Positions 1-9,038 of a stretch of DNA of 64,000 nucleotides are shown here, in pieces; the first letter of the stretch is position 1; each line of letters begins with the position of its first letter. The position numbers and the translations under genes were made by a program. Source of the stretch: Streptomyces umbrinus. Lineage in GTDB: Bacteria > Actinomycetota > Actinomycetes > Streptomycetales > Streptomycetaceae. The notes under the pieces are model-generated. The model was not told where the DNA came from and made no database searches. It saw only the letters and a program-made list of their open reading frames with translations. The stretch spans positions 5,518,001 to 5,582,000 of the forward strand of contig NZ_JAUSZI010000002.1 in NCBI RefSeq assembly GCF_030817415.1, read 5' to 3'.

Positions 1-154
1 GTCCATGTGGCGTTTCGTGATTTGGCGTTTCATACGAACGGAAGTGGCCAGAAGCAAACAGTTTCAGTATGAACATACGTCACGGAGAGCGCTATCTCCG
101 CGCGTAGACATGACCGCCCGCGCATGGTCCTGATCACCTCGTAAGCTGTCCCCC
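1..154. promoter_or_regulatory. Upstream region with repeated GGCGTTTC boxes
   Basis: This stretch has no gene and is much more AT-rich than its surroundings. The octamer GGCGTTTC occurs at 9-16 and 24-31, 15 bp apart, and both copies are followed by short AT-rich sequence. A minus-strand ATG lies at 4-6, so a divergent gene may begin at the very edge and leave the window. The layout suggests a shared promoter and operator region; no regulator can be named from the sequence. Confidence 0.4.
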
Positions 155-442
155 ATGGCAGGGTTTTTTTCGGGATCCCCGAAACACGAGGCACCGGAGC
201 CCCTGGAGGGTCCCGTGGTCGCCACCGTCGTCGGTGGCACGATCCTCTGGTTCGTCCTCTTCCTGGCACAGCTCCCCTTCTACAACTGGTTCGACGACCA
301 CGGACACCTGTGGTGGCTCTGGACCTGCCTGGCCGGCGCGGGCCTCGGCCTGATCGGCATCTGGTACGTCAGGGGCCGCGAAGCGGCGATCAAGAGGGAC
401 GAGGCGGCACAGGAGCCACCCTCGGACGCCCCGCCCCTTTAG
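155..442 (+). CDS. DUF2530 small membrane protein
   Basis: A 95-residue protein of the actinobacterial DUF2530 family. Two hydrophobic segments, at about residues 28-44 and 58-73, are separated by an acidic, aromatic loop (YNWFDDHGH). This suggests a two-pass inner-membrane protein with a charged C-terminal tail. The function of the family is not known. No strong ribosome-binding site precedes the ATG. The stop codon TAG lies inside the left arm of the abundant intergenic repeat that starts here, so the last residues (PPL) are encoded by the repeat. Confidence 0.75.
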   Translation: MAGFFSGSPKHEAPEPLEGPVVATVVGGTILWFVLFLAQLPFYNWFDDHGHLWWLWTCLAGAGLGLIGIWYVRGREAAIKRDEAAQEPPSDAPPL

Positions 443-489
443 GGGCGCGGGGAACTGCGCGACCAACCCCCACTGCCCCGCAGACGAAC
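436..489 (+). repeat. Intergenic REP-like element, short form
   Basis: The first copy of the window's dominant repeat. It has a small palindrome (CCCCTTTAGGGGCG), then the core GGGGAACTGCGCGACCA and a pyrimidine-rich tail. It overlaps the end of the DUF2530 gene and supplies its stop codon. Confidence 0.85.
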
Positions 490-618
490 AACCGCACCCC
501 CGCGGAACTCACCGCGGAGCGCCCCGTACAACCGCGGTACCACCCCGGGTCCTCCCCTGGTCGGATCTTTGCCGCACTCGGCGGGTGAAGCCGTATATCC
601 CCCCGTACCGTCGGATGC

Positions 619-3027
619 ATGACGCACATCGACGCGGGCGCCGAACTCGACCCTGTGCATCCCCACCCCGTACCCGCCCCCGCGCCGAGGGCGGTGGGCC
701 TCACCGCGGCCGAGGTCGCCGAGCGGGTGGCGCGGGGCGAGGTCAACGACGTACCCGTGCGCAGCAGTCGCTCCACGGCCGACATCGTCCGGGCGAACGT
801 CTTCACCCGGTTCAACGCGATCATCGGTGTGCTCTGGCTGATCATGATGTTCGTCGCGCCGTTCCAGGACAGCCTGTTCGGCTATGTGATCCTCGCGAAC
901 ACCGGGATCGGCATCATCCAGGAGCTGCGCGCGAAGAAGACCCTGGACTCGCTGGCGGTGATCGGCGAGGCGCGGCCGACCGTCCGCAGGGACGGGGTCG
1001 CCGCCGAGGTCGGCACCTCCGAGATCGTGCTCGGGGATCTGATCGAGATCGGGCCGGGCGACAAGATCGTCGTGGACGGCGAGTGCGTCGAGGCCGACGG
1101 GCTGGAGATCGACGAGTCGCTGCTCACGGGTGAGGCGGACCCGGTCGTCAAACAGCCCGGCGACCAGGTGATGTCGGGCAGCTTCGTGGTGGCGGGCGGC
1201 GGCGCGTTCACCGCGACGAAGGTGGGGCGCGAGGCGTATGCGGTGCAGCTCGCCGAGGAGGCGAGCCGCTTCACGCTCGTCCACTCCGAGCTGCGGACCG
1301 GTATCTCCACGATCCTCAAGTACGTGACGTGGATGATGATCCCGGCCGCGATCGGCCTGGCCATCACCCAACTCGTCGTCAAGAACGACGACTTCAAGGA
1401 CTCGATCGCCCGCGCCGTCGGCGGGATCGTGCCCATGGTCCCGGAGGGGCTGGTCCTCCTCACCTCCGTCGCCTTCGCGATCGGGGTGATCCGGCTTGGC
1501 CGGAAACAGTGCCTCGTCCAGGAACTCCCGGCCATCGAGGGCCTCGCCCGCGTCGACACGGTCTGCCTCGACAAGACGGGCACGCTGACCGAGGGCGGCA
1601 TGGACGTCACCGAGCTGCGCTCCCTCAACGGCAGCGACGAGTCGTACGTACGTAAAGTGCTGGGCGCCCTCGGCGAGTCCGACCCGCGGCCGAACGCCTC
1701 GCTCCAGGCCATCATCGACGCCTACCCGGACCAGAAGGACTGGCGCTGCGTCCAGGCGCTGCCCTTCTCCTCCGCGCGCAAGTACAGCGGGGCGTCCTTC
1801 ACGGAGGGCGACGGCGAGTCGAGTACGTGGCTGCTGGGTGCCCCGGATGTGCTGCTGCCGTCCGAGGACCCGGCCCTCGCCGAGACCGAGCAGCTCAACG
1901 AGCAGGGGCTGCGGGTGCTGCTGCTGGCCCGGGCCGACAAGGACCTCGACGATCCGCTGGTCCAGGAGGGCGCACGGCCGACCGCGCTCGTCGTCCTGGA
2001 GCAGCGGCTGCGGCCCGACGCGGCGGACACCCTGCGGTACTTCGAGGAGCAGGACGTACGGGCCAAGGTGATCTCCGGCGACAACGCGGTGTCGGTCGGC
2101 GCGGTCGCCGCCAAGCTCGGGCTGTCCGGCGCCTCCGCCACGGTCGACGCGCGGCGGCTGCCCACCGAGAAGGAGGAGATGGCCAGGGCGCTGGACGAGG
2201 GGACGGTGTTCGGGCGCGTCACGCCGCAGCAGAAGCGGGACATGGTGGGCGCCCTCCAGTCGCACGGCCACACCGTCGCGATGACCGGCGACGGCGTCAA
2301 CGACGTGCTCGCCCTGAAGGACGCCGACATCGGGGTCGCGATGGGGTCCGGGTCGGAGGCCACGCGGGCCGTCGCCCAGATCGTGCTGCTGAACAACAGC
2401 TTCGCGACCCTGCCGTCCGTGGTCGCCGAGGGGCGACGGGTCATCGGGAACATCACTCGGGTGGCGACGCTGTTCCTCGTGAAGACGGTGTACTCGGTGC
2501 TGCTCGCGGTGATGGTGGTGTGCTCGCAGGTGGAGTACCCCTTCCTGCCACGGCACTTGACCCTGCTGTCGACGCTGACGATCGGTGTGCCGGCGTTCTT
2601 CCTGGCCCTGGCGCCCAACAAGGAGCGGGCTCGGCCCCACTTCGTGCGGCGGGTGATGCGGTACTCGATTCCTGGCGGGGTTGTCGCGGCGGTCGCCACG
2701 TTCGCCACGTATCTGATTGCCCGTCACTACTACACGGGGGAAGGGGCGTTGGACGCGGAGACCAGTGCGGCGACGTTGACCTTGTTCCTGATCGCGATGT
2801 GGGTGCTGGCGATCATCGCGCGGCCGTACACGTGGTGGCGGGTGGGGCTCGTTGCCGCGATGGGGCTCGGGTTCGTGATCGTGCTCGTCGTGCCGTGGCT
2901 CCAGGAGTTCTTCGCGCTGAAGCTGGTCGGGACGACCATGCCGTGGACTGCCGTCGGCATTGCGGTGGTGGCTTCGGCCGCGTTGGAGTTCGTGTGGAAG
3001 TGGGTGGACCGCCGCTTTCCCGCGTAG
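619..3027 (+). CDS. P-type cation-transporting ATPase (CtpE-like)
   Basis: An 802-residue HAD-type P-type ATPase. The landmarks are in order: an actuator-domain TGEA motif near residue 168 (TGES in most relatives), the membrane motif PEGL near 277, the phosphorylation motif DKTGT at about 318, and the hinge motif GDGVND at about 557. Six C-terminal hydrophobic segments follow. There is no N-terminal heavy-metal-binding domain and no CPx motif, so a heavy-metal exporter is unlikely. The closest well-studied relative by architecture is mycobacterial CtpE, a calcium-uptake ATPase, so calcium is the best guess for the substrate. It appears to be a single-gene transcription unit. It starts 130 bp after the previous repeat and is followed by a dense repeat cluster. 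Confidence 0.85.
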   Translation: MTHIDAGAELDPVHPHPVPAPAPRAVGLTAAEVAERVARGEVNDVPVRSSRSTADIVRANVFTRFNAIIGVLWLIMMFVAPFQDSLFGYVILANTGIGIIQELRAKKTLDSLAVIGEARPTVRRDGVAAEVGTSEIVLGDLIEIGPGDKIVVDGECVEADGLEIDESLLTGEADPVVKQPGDQVMSGSFVVAGGGAFTATKVGREAYAVQLAEEASRFTLVHSELRTGISTILKYVTWMMIPAAIGLAITQLVVKNDDFKDSIARAVGGIVPMVPEGLVLLTSVAFAIGVIRLGRKQCLVQELPAIEGLARVDTVCLDKTGTLTEGGMDVTELRSLNGSDESYVRKVLGALGESDPRPNASLQAIIDAYPDQKDWRCVQALPFSSARKYSGASFTEGDGESSTWLLGAPDVLLPSEDPALAETEQLNEQGLRVLLLARADKDLDDPLVQEGARPTALVVLEQRLRPDAADTLRYFEEQDVRAKVISGDNAVSVGAVAAKLGLSGASATVDARRLPTEKEEMARALDEGTVFGRVTPQQKRDMVGALQSHGHTVAMTGDGVNDVLALKDADIGVAMGSGSEATRAVAQIVLLNNSFATLPSVVAEGRRVIGNITRVATLFLVKTVYSVLLAVMVVCSQVEYPFLPRHLTLLSTLTIGVPAFFLALAPNKERARPHFVRRVMRYSIPGGVVAAVATFATYLIARHYYTGEGALDAETSAATLTLFLIAMWVLAIIARPYTWWRVGLVAAMGLGFVIVLVVPWLQEFFALKLVGTTMPWTAVGIAVVASAALEFVWKWVDRRFPA

Positions 3028-3059
3028 GGGGTGGCGGATCGGTCGGTTTGCGGGGTGCG

Positions 3060-3290
3060 GGTGAGTGGGGGCTGGTCGCGCAGTTCCCCGCGCCCCCAAA
3101 AAGCGGGGCTGCGCCCCTGGCTTTTTGTCTTCAGGGGCGCGGGGAACTGCGCGAGCAACCCCCACCGGCCCGCGGTGAACCCACCACACCAGCCCCCACC
3201 CACCCAGGGGCGCGGGGAACTGCGCAATCTTTTAGGGGCGCGGGGAACTGCGCGACCAGCCCCCACCGGCCCGCACCCACCCCACACCAC
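3060..3290. repeat. Cluster of four REP-like elements
   Basis: One inverted copy (about 3063-3102) is followed by three direct copies (about 3132-3175, 3206-3232 and 3234-3285). The inverted and first direct copies are joined by a spacer with a GCGGGGCTGCGCCCC palindrome and a GTCTT tract. The same composite arrangement, nearly identical, recurs at about 8830-9005. This explains most of the 3028-3361 gap. Confidence 0.85.
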
Positions 3291-3306
3291 CCCCACGCCC
3301 CTCAAA

Positions 3307-3348
3307 CGCCACTGGCCCCACACCCGTCAGGGCGTGGGGCCAGTGGCG
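3307..3348. terminator. Strong hairpin terminator downstream of the secreted protein gene
   Basis: Perfect 15-bp arms (3307-3321 and 3334-3348, CGCCACTGGCCCCAC) enclose a 12-nt loop. The hairpin lies 14 bp beyond the stop of the minus-strand secreted-protein gene. There is no clear U-run, as is usual in Streptomyces. It could also stop readthrough from the ATPase gene. Confidence 0.75.
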
Positions 3349-3361
3349 GCAAGCGGGAAGG

Positions 3362-4291
3362 CTAGTTCACGTCGACGAAGTCGCCCGCGGCCTTGACGGC
3401 CGGAGTGGTGGTCGTACCCGCGAAGTTGTAGCGGAAGTAACCGTCGGCGGCAGCCTTGACGGTGGTCTTCAGGGCACCGGCCGAACCGGACTTGACCGTC
3501 TTGACGTCCACGTAGGTGGACGTGCCCTTCTTCTTGAACTGGAGCTTCACCGACTGGACGGTGTAACCCGCGTACTTGTTGGTCTCCCAGTTGGCCCGCG
3601 TCAGGTTGCCCTTGACCGTGATGGTCTTGCCCTTCTTCACGGGCTCGGGCGACGCGTTGACGGTCAGCTTGGAGAACCGCTGGACCTTGGTCGTACCGGC
3701 CTTGGCGATCTCGGCGTAACCGACCTTGGTGATGTCGAAGTCCTCGGCGGACGGGTCCTGGCCGTTGAAGGCGACGGCGTAGGCGTTGGCGTTCCACGTA
3801 CCGGCGTCGGAGTTGAGCAGCTCCCCCTCACCCGGACGGACGTCGATCGTGCCCTTGCAGGACGCCACGGTGGTGGAGACCGGCGTGCAGGTCGGGTAGA
3901 GGTCACCGAACAGGTAGTTGTCCGGCGAGTCGTAGGAACCGCGGTAGATCTCCAGGTCGAAGACGAAGTCCTCGGCGGCGATGTCGACGTCGGCGGCGTG
4001 CGTCAGCGTGAACGTCGTCGGGACGGTGACCTGCTTGCTGGTGCCGGCGACGATCGCCTTGCCGCCGTTGACCTTCACGTTCGAGAAGCTCGCGTCGAGG
4101 GCGTACGGCGCGTCGGCCTCGGCGGCGGCGATACGGGCGCCGCTCTTGCCGGAGGCGGCGTGGGCGGAGTCGAGCACCTTCGCGACGTCCGCGCGCGAGA
4201 TGGCGGAGTCGTCGGCCTGTGCGGCCGGAACGACGAAGGCGGAGAGAGCCAGGGCGCCGGTGACGGCGGCCACGGTGGCACGTATGCGCAT
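3362..4291 (-). CDS. Secreted two-domain protein, paralogue of the next gene
   Basis: A 309-residue exported protein. The start chosen is the ATG at 4291 (MRIRATV), 8 bp after an AGGGGA ribosome-binding site. An Ala-rich signal peptide ends at about AQA-DD (residues 26-27). The N-terminal half resembles an immunoglobulin-like beta domain with paired cysteines. The C-terminal 100 residues (from SKLTVNASPEPVKKG) form a second beta domain ending in NFAGTTTTPAV. The C-terminal domain is about 80% identical to that of the adjacent paralogue, while the N-terminal domains have diverged strongly. It has no enzyme motif. It is probably an extracellular or wall-associated protein of unknown role, and it shares a promoter motif with its paralogue. 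Confidence 0.75.
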   Translation of the reverse strand: MRIRATVAAVTGALALSAFVVPAAQADDSAISRADVAKVLDSAHAASGKSGARIAAAEADAPYALDASFSNVKVNGGKAIVAGTSKQVTVPTTFTLTHAADVDIAAEDFVFDLEIYRGSYDSPDNYLFGDLYPTCTPVSTTVASCKGTIDVRPGEGELLNSDAGTWNANAYAVAFNGQDPSAEDFDITKVGYAEIAKAGTTKVQRFSKLTVNASPEPVKKGKTITVKGNLTRANWETNKYAGYTVQSVKLQFKKKGTSTYVDVKTVKSGSAGALKTTVKAAADGYFRYNFAGTTTTPAVKAAGDFVDVN

Positions 4292-4373
4292 GCGTTCCCC
4301 TGATGGAGAAAGGGCCCCGGACGGCATTCGTCCTCACGTCGGGGCCGAAGTGATCAAGAGTCTGTTGACCCGA

Positions 4374-4409
4374 GTGATCAGATGCGTGACGGGGGTGAAT
4401 GGTTGTACG
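4374..4409 (-). promoter_or_regulatory. Conserved bipartite promoter element, copy 1
   Basis: Read on the minus strand, this is CGTACAACCATTC, exactly 14 unmatched bases, then TCTGATCAC. The same two blocks with the same spacing lie upstream of the paralogous gene at 5344-5379. The spacing between ACAACC and TCTGAT is 18 bp, which fits a promoter recognised by an alternative (ECF-like) sigma factor. It sits about 83 bp before the start codon. Confidence 0.55.
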
Positions 4410-4477
4410 CGAGGTGAATCTTTTGCGTACACGTGACCAAGGTCATCATCACCACCCACCCCGACACACCCGAGGGT

Positions 4478-5257
4478 CTACTGCACGTCGATGAGGTCAC
4501 CCGCGGCCGCGACCGCCGGAGTCGTCGTCGTACCCGCGAAGTTGTAGCGGTAGTAGCCGTCGACCGAGGCCGTGACCGTGGTCTTCAGGGCACCGGCCGA
4601 ACCGGACCTGACCGACTTGACGTCCTTGTAGGTCGTCGTGCCCTTCTTCTTGAACTGGAGCTTCACGGACTGGGTGGTGTAGCCCGCGTACCTGCCCGTG
4701 TCCCAGTTGGCACGGGTCAGGTTGCCCTTGACCGTGATGGTCTTGCCCTTCTTCACGGGCTCCGGGGAGGCGTTGACGGTCAGCTTGGAGGCTCGCTTGA
4801 CGCTGAACCCCTTGGCGTTCTCCTTCTTGACGTAGTCGGCGTCGACGCCCGCGGCGAGCGCCCAGACCTTCCAGCCGCCGGCCACCGAGTTGATCAGGTT
4901 GGCGCCGGACTCGAGGGTGAAGCTCGACTTGCAGGTCGAGGTCGTGGCGTTCACCTCGGTGCAGGTGGCCCGGAGGTCGCTGCTGTTGGCGACGGCGCCG
5001 CTGTCGGACGACTCGACGTCCGAGCCGTGGTACAGGATCGCCTGGGCCCAGTCGATGCCCGAGTCGTCCGTGGCGGTGAAGGAGACCGTGATGGTCTTCT
5101 TCCCGGTCGCGCCGCCGACGACGTCCTTGCCGCCGTTGACCACGACGTTCGAGATCTTGGTGTCGCCCGCGGTGGCGTCGGCCTGGGCGGCCGGTACGGC
5201 GAGGACGGACAGGGCCAGGGCACCGGTGACGACGCCCAGGGTGGCACGTATACGCAT
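4478..5257 (-). CDS. Secreted two-domain protein, paralogue of the previous gene
   Basis: A 259-residue exported protein starting at MRIRATL (ATG at 5257, preceded by GGGGAA). The signal peptide ends near AQA-DA. The N-terminal domain, with cysteines at CTEV and TCKSS, differs from its neighbour. The C-terminal domain carries the same SKLTVNASPEPVKKG start and NFAGTTTTPAV end. Tandem duplication followed by divergence of only the N-terminal domain is the simplest reading. The conserved C-terminal domain may anchor the protein or bind a common wall component, but no function can be assigned. Confidence 0.75.
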   Translation of the reverse strand: MRIRATLGVVTGALALSVLAVPAAQADATAGDTKISNVVVNGGKDVVGGATGKKTITVSFTATDDSGIDWAQAILYHGSDVESSDSGAVANSSDLRATCTEVNATTSTCKSSFTLESGANLINSVAGGWKVWALAAGVDADYVKKENAKGFSVKRASKLTVNASPEPVKKGKTITVKGNLTRANWDTGRYAGYTTQSVKLQFKKKGTTTYKDVKSVRSGSAGALKTTVTASVDGYYRYNFAGTTTTPAVAAAGDLIDVQ

Positions 5258-5343
5258 GCGTTCCCCACGTGGAGAGGGACCTCACGGCGAAGCCATGTCA
5301 CGCGAGGTCCGGTCATTGAGACTGCGGAGCCCGAGGGCTCGCG

Positions 5344-5379
5344 GTGATCAGATCCACGAAGGGAACGAATGGTTGTACG
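5344..5379 (-). promoter_or_regulatory. Conserved bipartite promoter element, copy 2
   Basis: The minus-strand blocks CGTACAACCATTC and TCTGATCAC are identical to those in copy 1 and have the same 14-bp spacing, although the spacer sequence is unrelated. Conservation of the two blocks and their spacing with a randomised spacer is good evidence for a functional promoter. Confidence 0.55.
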
Positions 5380-5490
5380 AGTTGTGAACTTCTGGTGCCT
5401 ATGTTGCCCAGATCACACCAGTGGCCCCAGGCGCCCCTGCCGAACCTCCGGGCCGGAGCCCGTCTGCCGAACCTCCGGCGCCGGATCCCC

Positions 5491-8400
5491 TCAGTCGAAC
5501 CAGCGGTCCCGTGCCAGTTCCTCCGTCCTGGACGGGTCCTCCAGCAGCGCGCCGACCTCGAAGCGGCGCGGCCACTGGCCGGCCGCCCAGGCGAGGCCCG
5601 CGGCGACGCCCTCCACGGTGGAGGCGTGCAGTACGCCGTCGCGGGTGCGGCGCCAGTCGAGTTCGGTCTCGTCGACGAAGAGTTCCTCGTGCTCGACGTA
5701 CGTCGTGGGGGTCGAGGGGCCCAGCAGGACCCGTACGGACTCCGGGACGTCGTGTTCGACGCCCTCGCTCGTGACCTCGCCGGTCACGGACTCGCTCAGC
5801 CGCCGCACCTGGAACAGCTCGGCGAGGTCCGCGGCGCGGGACGGGCGGACCGGGAGCAGCGGGGTGCCGGCGGTGAAGGGCAGCAGGTCGGGCGAGTCGA
5901 CGACCACGGCGTCGGCCGCGTCCACGACCGTCACCCGGCCGTCCACCACCGCCCGCAACTCGTCGGGCAGGGTGACCTGTTCGGGGTCGAGGTCGGCCAA
6001 CGCGCTGTAGAGGGCGTGCAGTTGGGACGAGGTGACCTCGCGGTCGGGGTCGGCGAGGCGGTCGAGGAGCTCGGCGGCGCCGCCCGGTTCGGCGAGGAGG
6101 GCGGCGACGGAGGTGCGGACGCCGAGGGCGCGCAGGACCTGCTCGTCGTTGAAGCCTGTGGCGTCGGCGGCGTCGTACAGGCCGTGCAGGAGCGGGTCGC
6201 CGCCCTCGGCGCGCAGGCCGGCCGGGCGGCGGCCGTCGAGGACCGGGTTCCCGCGCAGCCACCAGGCGGTGTACGGGCGGACGATCTCGTGCGTCCCGTC
6301 GGGCAGCAGGATGCGGACCGGCTGGGTGAGGGCGTCCCGCAGCGGCGGGCGGGAGAGCAGGGCGAGGGCCTCGGGCCAGCGGTCCTCGTCCACCAGGTCG
6401 AGGTCCCGTACGGCGACGAGTTCCGTGGCGACGGGCGGCACCGGCGAGTCGGGCAGCCGGTCCAGCACGTCCTCGCACCACACGTCCACGGCGTCGAGGA
6501 GCCCCGCGTCGTCGGGTTCGGCGAACTCCCCTTCCCGCGGCTCCAGTTCGTCGGGGTCGAGAACGACGTCCGTGGCGCGTACGAGGGTGAAGTTGGCCAG
6601 CACCCCGCAGGCGGCGAGCGGCTGTTCGCCCCAGCGCTCGGCCAACTCGGCGTCCACGGAGGCTAGTTCGTCCTCGCGCATCACCTGGGCGAACGGGCTG
6701 CCGGGGAGGACGAGTTCACCGGCCGGGGCGAGTTCGCCCTCCTCGTCGGGGAGGGCGAGGGCGCCGAGCCAGGGTTCGTCGCCGGGTTCGAGGCCCGCGT
6801 CGCGGACGAGCGCGAGGACGGTGTCGGCCAGCTCCTCGGCGTCCGGGGCGTCCTCGTCCCAGGCGCCGCCGTCGTCGTCGAGGGAGGCGGCGACGGCCGC
6901 GCGGACCTGCGGGGTGGTGAGGACGGCTCGCGGGGTGGCGGGCAGGGCGCCCAGCTTCTCCAGGAGCGGATGGGCGGCGTCCGGGTGGGCGACCTTGAGG
7001 CCGAGGCGGGCGAGGCGCACCAGGGCCTCCGGAGCGGCCCGCTCACCGTCCGCGGCGGGCAGCAGGACCTGCCGGGGCCCGATCGTCGTACGCCCGTCCG
7101 CGAGCGGCACCGGGAGCCCGGTCAGCCGGTCCGGGTCGACACCGGCGAGGCTGTCGTAGAGCCGCCGCCACCACTCGGGGTCCTTCTCCAGTCCGGCCAG
7201 CCGGTCGATCGCCTCGGTCAGCGGCACCCGCGCGACGCCCAACGTCCGCAGCTCCGCCCGCCGTTCGAGCCCTGCGGGCAGCAGACTCGGCAGCACCTCG
7301 GCGAGGACCTGCACGGTTTCGGCGCCCGCCCCCTCCACCACCTCGGCGTCGCGGGGCCGCAGAGCCTCAGGGAGACCGGAGTCGTCGTCCTCGTCGTCCT
7401 CTCCGGTCGGCTCGACCGCGGGCGGCAGGAAGGCGGTACGCGGCAGCCGGTCGAGGATCGCCTGGCGCAGGGTCCCGTCGAGCTCGCCCTTGCCGAGCGA
7501 GCCCGGTACGAGGCCGATGATCCCGGTGGTCACCGGCCGCCAGTCGGCCAGCAGTCCGGCGTACGCGTCCGCCGCGCGCTGCATCAGGAAGTCGGTCAGC
7601 GGGCCGGGGGCGGCGTGCCGGCGGGTGGTGTCGAGCGGGAGCGAGGCGATGAGCAGCGCGGGCACGCCGAGGGGTTCGTCGCTGGGCGTGGGCGCGTGCA
7701 CGACGGGGCTGGTGCGGGGCTTGGCCGGGGTGCCGTCGGCGTCGACCGGGACGGCCCAGGTGACCGACCAGTGGGGGCGCAGCCGCTCCTCGACGGGCCG
7801 GTCGGCGAGCAGCGCGGGCTCCAGGGCGCCGTGCGCGGAGACGGTACGCCAGCGGGTCGTACCGTCACGGGAGTCCTCGACGACCACATCGCCGCTCTCC
7901 GCGTCGGCGCGGCGCCGGATGGTCCGTACACTCCCGTCCCCCGCCTCGACGACGACTTCCGCGAGCCCGGGCAGGGCCAGCAGCAGCGCGTCGTCGACAC
8001 CGCCGAGGAGCCGCTCGGCGAGATCCTCGGCCGCCGCGTCCCGCAGCGGCAGGATCACGACGCTGTCGTACGAGTCCGGGGCGGTGCCCTCGGCCGCGAA
8101 CGGCAGCCGGAGCAGCGGCACATGGCCGTCTCGGCGCCGCAGTTCGTCGCCTAGCCCGGGGCTGTGGCGGGCGATGTCGGTGGCCAGCTCGCGAGCCTCG
8201 ACGAGAGACCAGCGGACACCTCCGTGCCGCCCCACGAGGGCCGGTTCGTCGGTCACGGCGAGCACGGCCGCGAAGCCGACGCCGAAGCGGCCGACCGCGC
8301 TGTCGTTGTCGTCCCGCTTGGCGGAGGCTCGCAGCGTGGAAAGGGACTCGACGCCCGTCGCGTCCAGCGGGGCGCCGGTGTTGGCGGCGACGAGGACGCC

Positions 8401-8643
8401 GTCGCGGAGGGTGAGCCTCAGCCTGCCCGGCACTCCGGCCCGGGCGGCGGCGTCGGCGGCGTTCTGCGCGAGCTCGACCACCAGCCGGTCCCGGTATCCG
8501 CCGAGGACCAGGTCCTCCTCGGCGTTGGCGTCCTCGCGGAACCGCGCCGGGCTCGTCGCCCAGGCGTCCAGCACCCCGCGCCGGAGCCGCGCCGTCCCGA
8601 ACGGATCCGCGCCCTCGGCAGCCGGCCGCACGAACTTGCTCAC
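5491..8643 (-). CDS. Sacsin-type GHKL ATPase-domain protein
   Basis: A large soluble protein of 1050 residues. The GTG start at 8643 is chosen because AAGGAGAG precedes it and the family begins near SKFVRPAAEG; the open frame upstream runs into repeat DNA. The N-terminus has a Bergerat-fold nucleotide-binding site: ELAQNAADA (N box, about residue 50), NTGAPLD (G1) and GRFGVGFAAVL (G2). The rest is rich in Leu, Asp and Pro and has no other named domain. Related actinobacterial proteins are annotated as sacsin N-terminal ATPase-like; a chaperone-like role is possible but untested. It is monocistronic, with repeat clusters or gaps on both sides. Confidence 0.8.
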   Translation of the reverse strand: MSKFVRPAAEGADPFGTARLRRGVLDAWATSPARFREDANAEEDLVLGGYRDRLVVELAQNAADAAARAGVPGRLRLTLRDGVLVAANTGAPLDATGVESLSTLRASAKRDDNDSAVGRFGVGFAAVLAVTDEPALVGRHGGVRWSLVEARELATDIARHSPGLGDELRRRDGHVPLLRLPFAAEGTAPDSYDSVVILPLRDAAAEDLAERLLGGVDDALLLALPGLAEVVVEAGDGSVRTIRRRADAESGDVVVEDSRDGTTRWRTVSAHGALEPALLADRPVEERLRPHWSVTWAVPVDADGTPAKPRTSPVVHAPTPSDEPLGVPALLIASLPLDTTRRHAAPGPLTDFLMQRAADAYAGLLADWRPVTTGIIGLVPGSLGKGELDGTLRQAILDRLPRTAFLPPAVEPTGEDDEDDDSGLPEALRPRDAEVVEGAGAETVQVLAEVLPSLLPAGLERRAELRTLGVARVPLTEAIDRLAGLEKDPEWWRRLYDSLAGVDPDRLTGLPVPLADGRTTIGPRQVLLPAADGERAAPEALVRLARLGLKVAHPDAAHPLLEKLGALPATPRAVLTTPQVRAAVAASLDDDGGAWDEDAPDAEELADTVLALVRDAGLEPGDEPWLGALALPDEEGELAPAGELVLPGSPFAQVMREDELASVDAELAERWGEQPLAACGVLANFTLVRATDVVLDPDELEPREGEFAEPDDAGLLDAVDVWCEDVLDRLPDSPVPPVATELVAVRDLDLVDEDRWPEALALLSRPPLRDALTQPVRILLPDGTHEIVRPYTAWWLRGNPVLDGRRPAGLRAEGGDPLLHGLYDAADATGFNDEQVLRALGVRTSVAALLAEPGGAAELLDRLADPDREVTSSQLHALYSALADLDPEQVTLPDELRAVVDGRVTVVDAADAVVVDSPDLLPFTAGTPLLPVRPSRAADLAELFQVRRLSESVTGEVTSEGVEHDVPESVRVLLGPSTPTTYVEHEELFVDETELDWRRTRDGVLHASTVEGVAAGLAWAAGQWPRRFEVGALLEDPSRTEELARDRWFD

Positions 8644-8739
8644 GGTTACTCTCCTTACGTCGTACGGCCGCACGCGGTGGCTCGGTCGCGGCACGAAGGT
8701 ACCGCGCGGGTCCCTTGCAGGGGGCTCGGCGGGTGGGGT

Positions 8740-9010
8740 GGGTAGTCGGGTGCGGGTGGGTGGGGGTTGCTCGCGCAGTTCCCCGCGCCCCTGGGTGAGT
8801 GGGGGTTCGGCGTGGTGTGTTGGGTGCGGGTTCATTTGGGCTGAGCGCGCAGTTCCCCGCGCCCCTGAAAACGGGGCTGCGCCCCTGGCTTTTGTCTTTA
8901 GGGGCGCGGGGAACTGCGCGAGCAACCCCCACCGGCCCGCGGAGAATCCACCACACCAGCCACCCATCCCCCCAGGGGCGCGGGGAACTGCGCGACAAGC
9001 CACAGGCAAC
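8740..9010. repeat. Cluster of four REP-like elements
   Basis: Two inverted copies (about 8748-8790 and 8830-8872) and two direct copies (about 8901-8945 and 8974-9005). The second inverted copy and the two direct copies reproduce the composite block at 3073-3232, including the GGGGCTGCGCCCC spacer, the GTCTT tract and the CCACCACACCAGCC linker. It fills the gap between two minus-strand genes. Confidence 0.85.
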
Positions 9011-9038
9011 CCGCACTCAACAGCGAGCCGGCGGCAGC

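Noticed and set aside
439..3189. A 916-codon open frame on the minus strand opposite the P-type ATPase
   Set aside because: It is an antisense shadow of a GC-rich gene. Its composition (long runs of Arg, Gly, His and Asp) is unlike a protein, while the plus frame carries all P-type ATPase motifs.
3060..3290. CRISPR array or iterons
   Set aside because: The repeat copies are in mixed orientation, unevenly spaced, with related rather than unique spacers, and recur genome-scale between ordinary genes. No cas or replication gene is near.
8644..9009. N-terminal extension of the sacsin-type protein to 1172 residues
   Set aside because: The extension is translated from REP-like repeats (ARGTARSAQ-type sequence), and a GTG with a strong ribosome-binding site at 8643 matches the domain start.
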